From positions 1 to 64,000 of the forward strand of contig CBDEUC010000001.1 of NCBI GenBank assembly GCA_965243105.1: a DNA stretch of 64,000 nucleotides. The letters run 5' to 3'. The position numbers were made by a program, and so were the translations under genes. The stretch comes from WLWS01 sp965243105. Its GTDB lineage: Bacteria; Pseudomonadota; Gammaproteobacteria; Eutrophobiales; Eutrophobiaceae. The number at the start of each line of letters is the position of its first letter. Position 1 is the stretch's first letter. A model generated the notes under the pieces. The model was given only the letters and a program-made list of their open reading frames with translations. It was not told the origin of the DNA and did no database searches. Positions 16,892 to 24,658 of the stretch are shown piece by piece.

Positions 16892-17887
16892 ATGATAATT
16901 GAGTGGAAAGAGTACTTTGATAATGACTGCAAGGGAGAGGATATGTGGGGTCATTATAAGACGGCGAACGGGCATATCTACCTGGTCGCAGATGGCGCTT
17001 CCAACCATGATGGAACACGGACTGGCGCTGATGTTGTTCAACTAATCCACGAAAGAATGAAGAGGCATGCCCATCGACTCGCGCGAAGTAGCGAATTAAG
17101 GGACTTGCTGCACTCCATAAACGAAGAATCTACCAGGGTTAATGCAGGTGCCTATGCCGCAATCGCGGGCTTGCTTCAGCGGGGTGAGAATCTTTATGCG
17201 TTTGGCGCCGGTGACGTGTCAATTATTGCGCGAAAGGCAAACGGTAAAATGTTGCAGGTATTACCGCTGGATCTGAGCATGACCGAAGAGGAGGCTGAAG
17301 ACAGGGCCAGGTCTGAAATCGGCCAGGTGGTAAACAATATCGCCATCACCGAGCTCAATTATCAGCAGCGCATAAAGCAGTACATGCACCATGGTCTTTC
17401 AAATGCCGTAGGAATGGGTGACGAATTTTGCCTGAATGACATATATTTTGATGCCAAGGCGGATACTGCCATGCTTATAGCGACAGATGGTATTACTGAC
17501 CCTTTCATGGAACCAAAGTCACAGGCCGGGGATATATTACAAGCTGATGCCAGTAAGCTTTACGAGTTGTTTGATAACAGGAGCGGGGCCGAGGACACCG
17601 CTGCTGCCCTGGAAAGCCTTATCTGGGATGTCCAGGTCATGGAAAAAAAGAGGATAAAACCGGATGATCGCACTGGCCTGTTCCTGTTTATCAAGTCCAT
17701 GGAAGAGGCCGATGAAAGTATTCGCAGCGTGAACTCCATGTCCAATGACAAGTTATCTACAGAACTTGTTGAGCGCCTCATTGCGCAAAAGACGGCCTCA
17801 CTGGAAACCGAGATCAATGTGTCGCTGGAGGATTACGATCGGCTCATGGACCTGGCAAGGGAACTCCAGAGAAAGTTAGCCAAGTAA
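16892..17887 (+). CDS. PP2C-family protein phosphatase
   Basis: 331 residues from ATG 16892 with AGGAAG just upstream; an earlier in-frame GTG at 16865 lacks a ribosome site. PP2C metal-site motifs are present: VADGASNHDG (first Asp-Gly), FGAGDVS, LIATDGITD and KPDDRT. The C-terminal ~60 residues are helical and charged. PP2C enzymes remove phosphate from Ser/Thr with two metal ions. It is convergent with a Ser/Thr kinase gene at 17910, a common kinase/phosphatase pairing, and may also counteract the kinase-PilZ protein at 10330. Confidence 0.75.
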   Translation: MIIEWKEYFDNDCKGEDMWGHYKTANGHIYLVADGASNHDGTRTGADVVQLIHERMKRHAHRLARSSELRDLLHSINEESTRVNAGAYAAIAGLLQRGENLYAFGAGDVSIIARKANGKMLQVLPLDLSMTEEEAEDRARSEIGQVVNNIAITELNYQQRIKQYMHHGLSNAVGMGDEFCLNDIYFDAKADTAMLIATDGITDPFMEPKSQAGDILQADASKLYELFDNRSGAEDTAAALESLIWDVQVMEKKRIKPDDRTGLFLFIKSMEEADESIRSVNSMSNDKLSTELVERLIAQKTASLETEINVSLEDYDRLMDLARELQRKLAK

Positions 17888-17909
17888 GTCGTAGTTCAGC
17901 AAGCTGGCA

Positions 17910-18782
17910 TTAAACCAGCATGTATTCCTTGGCAGTATTGAGCAGGGCTGAGTTGGGATAAAGACGCCCCATTACCGCTTCAATTTCCCTGGCAAACCTG
18001 GCGGCGGATTGGAACCTGTCGGCGTCGGCCTTTTCCATCGCCTTGTTAACAATGCTTACAACTTCCGGCGGGGTCTCCGGGCGTAGATCCTGGATAGGGA
18101 TCGGATTCTTGTTCATTATCTGGTCGATGGTGTTGTCTTTTGTGAAAGGGTACTTCTTCACCAGCATGCGATACATGGTAGACCCCATGGCAAAGATGTC
18201 AGTAAGCTGGGTAATACGCCGGTTTGGATCGAAGTGTTCCGGTGCCATGTAGGCGATGGTGCCGGTATCCTTCACCGCAGGTTCTTCAATTTTCTGGGAG
18301 ATACTGAAGTCTGTTAGCTTTACGATGTCATTCGCCGGGTGATACATGATATTTCCCGGCTTGATATCCCGGTGAATGATCCCGTGATAGTGAATGTAGG
18401 CAAGGCCTACACAGCACTTTCGGATAACCGAGAGTGTTTCATCTATGTCCATCGGTCCAACCGCGATCATGTAGTCGAGGATAGAACGTCCGGGTACGAA
18501 CTCCATGACGATGTGATCAAGTCGACCTTCATGAATTACATCGTAGATACCGACAATATTTTCGTGGGCGTATTTCCCGGCAACCCTGGCCTCGTGCCTG
18601 AATTCATTCATGGCATGGTCAATTTGCTCTTCGGTCATGGTTTCCGCTTTTACGGATTTTATCGCGACATCCCGGTCCATCACCGGATCGTAGGCGCGAT
18701 ACACCACGCCCGATGCACCCTCACCGAGCTTGTCGTGTAACTCGTAACGACCGATATGAGATGGGTTGGCCTGTGTATTCAC
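17910..18782 (-). CDS. Ser/Thr protein kinase
   Basis: 290 residues, essentially a single kinase domain. Seen are the glycine loop GEGASGVVY, VAIK, catalytic loop H137-R138-D139-IKPGN, the metal-binding D158-F159-S160 (usually DFG) and APEHF. Catalytic residues are kept, but the glycine of DFG is serine. There is no membrane anchor or sensor domain. It lies tail-to-tail with the PP2C phosphatase gene, 22 bases apart, so the two products probably act on the same targets, though they are transcribed separately. Confidence 0.85.
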   Translation of the reverse strand: MNTQANPSHIGRYELHDKLGEGASGVVYRAYDPVMDRDVAIKSVKAETMTEEQIDHAMNEFRHEARVAGKYAHENIVGIYDVIHEGRLDHIVMEFVPGRSILDYMIAVGPMDIDETLSVIRKCCVGLAYIHYHGIIHRDIKPGNIMYHPANDIVKLTDFSISQKIEEPAVKDTGTIAYMAPEHFDPNRRITQLTDIFAMGSTMYRMLVKKYPFTKDNTIDQIMNKNPIPIQDLRPETPPEVVSIVNKAMEKADADRFQSAARFAREIEAVMGRLYPNSALLNTAKEYMLV

Positions 18783-18900
18783 GATTGTCCCCGATTACCC
18801 CAAAAGTTGAGCATTGTTACATAAAGTTAGGAAAAGAACCACGTAAATTACTGTAAGTTATAAATTTTATCATCGCAGGCATCAAGTTCCATTTTAAAAA

Positions 18901-18977
18901 TGGTGCCCTGAACAGGAGTCGAACCTGTGACCTACCGCTTAGGAGGCGGTCGCTCTATCCAACTGAGCTACCAGGGC
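18901..18977 (-). tRNA. tRNA-Arg, anticodon CCU
   Basis: Reading the minus strand from 18977, a seven-pair acceptor stem (GCCCTGG with TCAGGGC, one G-U), a D arm with AGCTCAGTTGG, an anticodon arm ACCGC-CTCCTAA-GCGGT giving anticodon CCT, and a T arm with GGTTCGACTCC are seen. The 3' CCA is encoded. It would decode AGG. No integrase or direct repeat is visible beside it. Confidence 0.95.
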
Positions 18978-19119
18978 ATAACCATGAAAATCCAGAGAAA
19001 TGTATTTTAGAAAGCCTGAAAATTATCACAAGGTAAAAAATGGCCGAAGTACGATTTAGGCCCTTGAAGAACAATTATTATGCCCATCAAGAGGTCGTCA
19101 TTGATTCACCATTGCCCGG

Positions 19120-21066
19120 TCAGTGAGATCGATGGTTACTCTTTTCCTCGAGCTTATTTAATAATTTACTCGCTTCATTGCGCAACGTTGAACCCCTCTC
19201 AAGATATAAAAGTGCTTTTTCAAGATCGTCTATTGCGCGAGGAGTATCCTGCAACACAAGTTGCGCCGATGCCCTGTAATAAAGTGCTGCCGCATGTGTC
19301 TCGTCGATATTCAGCGTTTCATTGAAATACTTGAGGGCTTCGTGCGCGTCCCCGGTATTAAGGTAAATGACGCCGAGATAGAAATTTGTATTGCGCGAAT
19401 ACTGGTTGTTCTGTTCATACTCACCGATGAGCGATAGCACTTTCCTGAAATTGGAAATTGCCTTGTTAATATCGCCTAGGTTATTTAGAACGACCGCGCG
19501 GTTAAACCATGCATTCACGTAGCGCGGATAAATGTCGATGGATTTATCAAGGTCAGCCAGGGCTGCATGGTTTTTACCAAGCACCAGCAGGCAATGGGCT
19601 CGACCATTAAGCGCATAGGAATTTTCCGGGTCCAGGGCCAGCGCTGAGCTGTAGTCAGCCACCGCGTCCACGCAAAAGCCGTTTCTCGCACGAAATTCGC
19701 CGCGGTTGATAAAAGCCTGGAAATTTTCGTCATCTACCCGGATGGCATGTGTCCAGAGAAGCTCTTCACTTTTCCATATTGATAGCTGCTGAGAGGTCCG
19801 GGTGCCAAGACCAATAAGCACCAATACGGCAAGCAGTAGAAAAATCCGGGGGGAATATTTATGAGTGCTATTTTCAGGATTGCTGGACATGAATAGCCGC
19901 GTACTCGCGGTGGCAATAAAAAATGACAGGAGAAGCAGTGCGAAATAACTGTATCGGTCGGCCATATGCTGTGGACCACTTTGTGTAATCCCGATAACTG
20001 GCGACAAAAGCACGAGATAGAGCATGAAAAGTAACAAGGGCAAGCTGTTCTTTTTGCAGTGGTAAAGGCACACTAAAAACAGGAGCAGGCTGCACACGAA
20101 GTGAAAGTAGTAATAAGGCCGAAAAAAATTGACCTGTGCGAGCGAGTAAAGCGGTGACAGGTTAAAGGGATACACGGTTTTCAGGAGATACATGTTGAAA
20201 CCATGGGCTGATTGCAACAGTCGTTCAGCCAGGCCCATTTTTTCCCACGAAATCACCGCACCGGCGCTGCTCTGGGCGGAATAAGCAAGGTAAGCAAATA
20301 CAATTGAAGCCAGGACAAAGGGTAATTTTGTTTTTAGGGAGGCGAAAAACTGCTTCCTGGAAACCGGACCCCTCTGTAAAACAAGGTCAACCAGGATCAA
20401 CACGACCGGGTAAGTGATACCCCAAGCCTTGCAGGACAGTGACAGGAGATAGGTAAGAAAACACGCATAGTAATATAACGAAAAACCTCGTTGTCCATTT
20501 TTGTTGAAATGGCGAAAGTAAAAATTGAGGCTGATAAGAATGAAAAGTATGCTCAATACGTCTCTTCTTTCCGTCACCCATGCAACAGACTCCACGCGCA
20601 GCGGATGAATGGCATAGAAAAGCACTGCAAAAAAGGAGCACAGGAGAACCTGGTAGTTGAGTGTAGTGCCAGGAGTTTGTGAAACAGCAAGAGGGAAACG
20701 CTGGTCAAAAATACCCTGGAAGGTCAGGATACAAAGAAAAAGTAACACCGCGTTAAAGGCATGGATGAGTATATTCGTCAAGTGAAAACCAAAGGGGTCA
20801 AGCCCCCAGAAATGGTAGTCCAGCATTAATGTCAGCCAACTCAGGGGTTGATAGTGGCCAGCAAACCTCGTGGTTAAAGCCCACTTTACATTTTCAGTGC
20901 TAATTCCATGAATATTTGTGTTGGCAACGATGGCCAGGCTGTCATCCCAGACGAAACCATGTAGCAGGGCGGCATCAAAACAGGCAAAACACAAAATGAA
21001 CAGCGCAATACACAGGAAAATCTTCAATTTTTCAGTGCGCGCCAACATTTCAGAATTATTATCCAT
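19120..21066 (-). CDS. TMTC-like integral membrane protein with C-terminal TPRs
   Basis: 648 residues. The first ~400 have about ten membrane helices, with an acidic motif FVWDD (D41-D42) in the first extracytoplasmic loop and later RRDVLS, as in GT-C glycosyltransferases of the PMT/TMTC type. The C-terminal ~230 residues are tetratricopeptide repeats (for example ALALDPENSYALNGRAHCL and YLGVIYLNTGDAHEALKYF). By family it may transfer a sugar from a lipid carrier to a protein in the periplasm; this has not been shown for most bacterial members. It is monocistronic. Confidence 0.7.
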   Translation of the reverse strand: MDNNSEMLARTEKLKIFLCIALFILCFACFDAALLHGFVWDDSLAIVANTNIHGISTENVKWALTTRFAGHYQPLSWLTLMLDYHFWGLDPFGFHLTNILIHAFNAVLLFLCILTFQGIFDQRFPLAVSQTPGTTLNYQVLLCSFFAVLFYAIHPLRVESVAWVTERRDVLSILFILISLNFYFRHFNKNGQRGFSLYYYACFLTYLLSLSCKAWGITYPVVLILVDLVLQRGPVSRKQFFASLKTKLPFVLASIVFAYLAYSAQSSAGAVISWEKMGLAERLLQSAHGFNMYLLKTVYPFNLSPLYSLAQVNFFRPYYYFHFVCSLLLFLVCLYHCKKNSLPLLLFMLYLVLLSPVIGITQSGPQHMADRYSYFALLLLSFFIATASTRLFMSSNPENSTHKYSPRIFLLLAVLVLIGLGTRTSQQLSIWKSEELLWTHAIRVDDENFQAFINRGEFRARNGFCVDAVADYSSALALDPENSYALNGRAHCLLVLGKNHAALADLDKSIDIYPRYVNAWFNRAVVLNNLGDINKAISNFRKVLSLIGEYEQNNQYSRNTNFYLGVIYLNTGDAHEALKYFNETLNIDETHAAALYYRASAQLVLQDTPRAIDDLEKALLYLERGSTLRNEASKLLNKLEEKSNHRSH

Positions 21067-21222
21067 AACTATCAGTCACTTATCTCATCCCGCCAGGGCT
21101 GCAGAATTGTATCTTCCATCGTATTTCAAGTAGCGCAATTGTGGTAGATTATCACTTCGCACGTGCATGGAAATTCGTGCACATTGTTTGTTCCAACATT
21201 CTGAACAGGTGGGAGACTTAGC

Positions 21223-21684
21223 ATGGGTGTACGTCGAGTATTGGTAATTTGTTTGAGTTTGTCATTATTATTTACTGCGGGAAGTATTTCAGCGAGAGAA
21301 GACACGAGGACGCCTGAAGAGAAGGCGTTTCAATTTCGTGATGGTCTTTTCCGTGTAATCGAGTACAAGTTTGGTCGCATGATCGGCGCAAAATTTGCGG
21401 GAGATAAGGCCGGCTTTCACAAGAACGCCGCGGAGATAGCCTGGCTTTCCAAGATGGTCACGGAAGGTTTTATTCCAAACAGTATCGTAAAGGGCAGTCG
21501 AGCCAAGGCAGAGATCTGGGAGGACTGGGATAAGTTTGAAAAAAGGGCGATGGACTTTACTTCAAATATGAACGGCCTGGCTGACCCATCGTATGATATC
21601 GACAGTTTTAACCCGAAGAAATTTGGTGGAGATAATTGTGGTGGATGCCACCGGGCCTTTAAATCAAGAGAACCGAAAAGTTAG
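21223..21684 (+). CDS. Cytochrome c' (class II c-type cytochrome)
   Basis: 153 residues with a signal peptide (about 1-24, ending SISA). The heme-binding motif C139-GG-C142-H143 is close to the C-terminus and the rest is helical, which is the class II cytochrome c pattern. It is a periplasmic heme protein that may bind NO or carry electrons. It is convergent with a cytochrome b561-like gene and separated from it by a terminator, suggesting a shared electron-transfer role. Confidence 0.85.
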   Translation: MGVRRVLVICLSLSLLFTAGSISAREDTRTPEEKAFQFRDGLFRVIEYKFGRMIGAKFAGDKAGFHKNAAEIAWLSKMVTEGFIPNSIVKGSRAKAEIWEDWDKFEKRAMDFTSNMNGLADPSYDIDSFNPKKFGGDNCGGCHRAFKSREPKS

Positions 21685-21711
21685 TTTTTAACTCGGCTCC
21701 AGTAGTAGCAG

Positions 21712-21741
21712 AAAAAGGGTCGCTTGAAGCGGCCCTTTTTT
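21712..21741 (+). terminator. Rho-independent terminator
   Basis: An A-rich lead and GGGTCGCTT pair with AAGCGGCCC and a run of six T. It ends the cytochrome c' gene and, through the complementary A run, probably the minus-strand cytochrome b gene too. Confidence 0.8.
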
Positions 21742-21749
21742 GTTTCATA

Positions 21750-22415
21750 TCACGCGAATTTGACCATCAGGAAAACTGCCGCGGCCCATACAATCAATAT
21801 CACCAGGGCAATACCGGATTTAGAAGACACCACGGCATTCGCAGCCTGATCATCAATACTTTTTTTACCACTTATCATGGGTAACAGCAGGTTTTCTTTC
21901 TTGAAAAACAGGTAAAAAAAGACTGCCAGTATGTGAAGGACGATCAGGCCCAGGAGAATGTTAAAATTCAAATGGTGAAATTCCGTCAACCTGTCCGCGG
22001 TTTTTGTTGAAACGTAGTCACTAAGAGGACCGAAGTACCAGTCTTCATCATTGGAAAAAAGGCCGCTGATGGCCTGTAGTAACATGACCCCGAGCAATGC
22101 GAACACAGAAAGACTGCCGAGTGGGTTATGCCCTGTGAATTTTTGCGAATCCTTTTTAAATAAGTTAGAAGCGTAGCTCCAGATTTGCGCCGGTGAATAC
22201 AGCATGCTTTTGAATCGTGCGTAATTCGTACCAAGAAAACCCCAGGTAAGGCGAAAAAGCAACAGGCCCAGTGCACAGTAGCCACTTAAAAAATGCTTAT
22301 CCATGTCTTCCAAGATCTCAACGCTGTACCAGGAGAAAAAAACCAGGGCGACGATAAGCCAGTGGAATAAACGGGTTGGCAGATCCCACACGAGGGAAGG
22401 ACTATTTCGTTGCAT
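21750..22415 (-). CDS. Cytochrome b561-like membrane protein
   Basis: 221 residues with at least four membrane helices and histidines placed for two b hemes: FHWLI near residue 18, GHNPLG near 95, and HH and LH near 145-160. The motif WDLPTRLFHW is typical of the bacterial di-heme cytochrome b561/YdhU-like family. Such proteins pass electrons from quinol to a periplasmic c-type cytochrome; the convergent cytochrome c' is a candidate partner. The last helix forms the C-terminus. Confidence 0.8.
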   Translation of the reverse strand: MQRNSPSLVWDLPTRLFHWLIVALVFFSWYSVEILEDMDKHFLSGYCALGLLLFRLTWGFLGTNYARFKSMLYSPAQIWSYASNLFKKDSQKFTGHNPLGSLSVFALLGVMLLQAISGLFSNDEDWYFGPLSDYVSTKTADRLTEFHHLNFNILLGLIVLHILAVFFYLFFKKENLLLPMISGKKSIDDQAANAVVSSKSGIALVILIVWAAAVFLMVKFA

Positions 22416-22497
22416 TGTTTACCTACAGTATCAGCAAGTGGGCTTTACTGTAGCGATATTAGATGCAAGTGTAAAATAAGGTTTGCTGGTACTGCGT

Positions 22498-24642
22498 CTA
22501 TTTCAGGTTTACAACGTTTTTTTCCTCTTGCTGCATACCCAGGTACCATTCTTCAAATTCCTTTACATTAACTGGACGGCTGTAGTAGTAGCCCTGGCCA
22601 ATATCACAACCCCTTTGAAGCAGTATGTCGGCCTGTTCCGCGTTCTCGACGCCTTCTGCAATTACCTTGAGATTCATGCTCTTTGAAAGCGCGGTAATTG
22701 CATCGACGATCACGCGGTCTTCATCATTTACGTGAAGGTCCCTGACAAAAGACTGGTCAATCTTGATGGTATCTATCGGAAGTTTTTTCATGTACGCGAG
22801 GGAAGAGTAGCCCGTACCAAAGTCATCAATAGAAATTGTCAGGCCAATAGATTGAAGGTCACGCAGTATGGGTATAACGTTGTCTATGTTATCCATCACC
22901 ATGCTTTCGGTCACCTCGATTTCAAACAGCCCGGGATCCACCTTGTGTTTTTCAAAAGCTGCCCTTAGTAAACCGGGCAGTTTCCTGTCGTGCATGTGCC
23001 TGGCTGACAGGTTGATCGAAAGATTTTGAATCGAAATCCCCGTGCCTTGCCAGGCTTCCAGTTGGCGGATAGCCTCGGCTATAACCCATTCTCCGATTGG
23101 AATAATCAGGCCTGATGTCTCTGCCACGGGTATAAATTCTGCCGGGGAAACAAGGCCGATATCCGGGTGACACCAGCGAATCAGCGCTTCGGCGCCGTAA
23201 ACCTGCCCATTCAGAAGCGACATCTTGGGTTGGTAGAAAAGCTCAAATTGATCTTTTTCCAGGGCACGTCGAAGATTTGCCTCCAGTGATAGCTTTTCAA
23301 ATGCTCTCACGTTCATTTCTTTCTTGTAATATTTGAAGCGATTCCTGCCCTCAGACTTCGCATTTTGAAGCGCTGTGCTGGCATTGTTCATTAGTTCTTC
23401 TTCCGAGTGACCATCATCTGGGAAAACACTGATGCCAACACTACTGGTCACGGTAATTTCGTTTTCGCCCAGCATGATGGGTTCAGAGAGTTTTTCGGTT
23501 ATCCGCCGAGCGACGACTGCCGAATCTTCAGCAGAACCGGGCTCAGTTACCATGACGACAAAATCGTCGCCACCGAGATGTGCGAGGGCACTGCTTGATT
23601 CCTCTTCACCCTTGGCCACCAGGTCACAGGAGCGCACGCATTCTTTCAGCCTTTCCTTGATAGTCAGCAGAACCTGGTCACCGGCATCAAATCCAAGGCT
23701 ATTGTTGATTCGTTCAAATCGATCAAGGTTCAATACCAGTACGGCTAGCCTTCTGGATTTCCTGGTAGCCAGGTTGAGTGATTGGCGCAGGTTGCGAAGA
23801 AAGTATTGCCTGTTGGGAAGACCCGTTAGCTTATCGTAGAAGGACAGGTTTTCGACCTGCTGTTCGACACGTTTCCTGTTTGTAATATCCTGTATCGCGC
23901 CTGAAAGCACATCGTTTCCGAACTGGTTATCAGTTTGATACTCGGCAAAGTTCACCACGTGAATTAAAGCACCAGATCCCGTAGTCAGCCGTTGCTCCAT
24001 GGTGAATCCCTTCCTGTTTTTTCGCGCTTCAATATAGCAATTCAGGTATTCATCTCGATCTGCGTCAACCACGTGGCGGATAAACTCATCCATATTTTCT
24101 ATCTTTCTCGTATCATCGATTTCCAGCAGGTTCTTCAATTCTGTAGAACAATGCATTCGGCCCGAGCCCAGCTCCAGCTCCCAGTAGCCGATGCGCGCGA
24201 GCCTCTGAGCATTTTCGAGACGATTTTCATTTTTTCGTAATTCATCTGCAGTACGCTTGGCACGCAGCATGTACTGCAAGCGGTGCGCCAACAGCAGGTA
24301 ATTTATGGGCTTGGTGATAAAGTCGGTAGCTCCAACCGTATATGCCCGGGTGATTGACTCATAATCATCAAGTGCGGTCATGATTAATATGGGAATGTAC
24401 TGGCCTGCAGGAAGCTTCCTGACTTCGGTACAAAATTCAAAACCATCCATGTATGGCATCATCACATCAGAAAGGATAATGTCGGGTACACGTTCATTGA
24501 AGGAACGTAAGCCTACAAGTCCGTTATGCGCCTCCTCCACTTCAAAATCATTCTGCTCAAGAGCTTCGCGGATCATCAGGCGCGCAGCCTCGTCATCTTC
24601 GACCACGAGTACCAGCGGTAAGGTTTTCTTCTCTTCATTCAT
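22498..24642 (-). CDS. Response regulator with PAS, GGDEF and EAL domains
   Basis: 714 residues from ATG 24642 (GGGGG ribosome site). Domains in order are receiver (phospho-acceptor D59 in LSDVMMPYMDG), a PAS-like region (about 160-270), GGDEF (GGDDF at 357-361) and EAL (AEALIRW onward, with IDDFGTGYSSLAYMKKLP). The EAL metal and catalytic motifs look complete, so c-di-GMP hydrolysis is likely. The GGDEF motif is GGDDF and is preceded by an insertion of about nine residues (GEEESSSAL) between the RxxD site and the motif, so cyclase activity is doubtful. It starts 16 bases after the hybrid kinase stop; the pair is a two-component system. Confidence 0.85.
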   Translation of the reverse strand: MNEEKKTLPLVLVVEDDEAARLMIREALEQNDFEVEEAHNGLVGLRSFNERVPDIILSDVMMPYMDGFEFCTEVRKLPAGQYIPILIMTALDDYESITRAYTVGATDFITKPINYLLLAHRLQYMLRAKRTADELRKNENRLENAQRLARIGYWELELGSGRMHCSTELKNLLEIDDTRKIENMDEFIRHVVDADRDEYLNCYIEARKNRKGFTMEQRLTTGSGALIHVVNFAEYQTDNQFGNDVLSGAIQDITNRKRVEQQVENLSFYDKLTGLPNRQYFLRNLRQSLNLATRKSRRLAVLVLNLDRFERINNSLGFDAGDQVLLTIKERLKECVRSCDLVAKGEEESSSALAHLGGDDFVVMVTEPGSAEDSAVVARRITEKLSEPIMLGENEITVTSSVGISVFPDDGHSEEELMNNASTALQNAKSEGRNRFKYYKKEMNVRAFEKLSLEANLRRALEKDQFELFYQPKMSLLNGQVYGAEALIRWCHPDIGLVSPAEFIPVAETSGLIIPIGEWVIAEAIRQLEAWQGTGISIQNLSINLSARHMHDRKLPGLLRAAFEKHKVDPGLFEIEVTESMVMDNIDNVIPILRDLQSIGLTISIDDFGTGYSSLAYMKKLPIDTIKIDQSFVRDLHVNDEDRVIVDAITALSKSMNLKVIAEGVENAEQADILLQRGCDIGQGYYYSRPVNVKEFEEWYLGMQQEEKNVVNLK

Positions 24643-24658
24643 AATTGCTACCCCCGGT

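Noticed and set aside
18901..18977. tRNA-Arg as an integration site for a mobile island
   Set aside because: No integrase, no duplicated 3' end of the tRNA, and ordinary genes on both sides.
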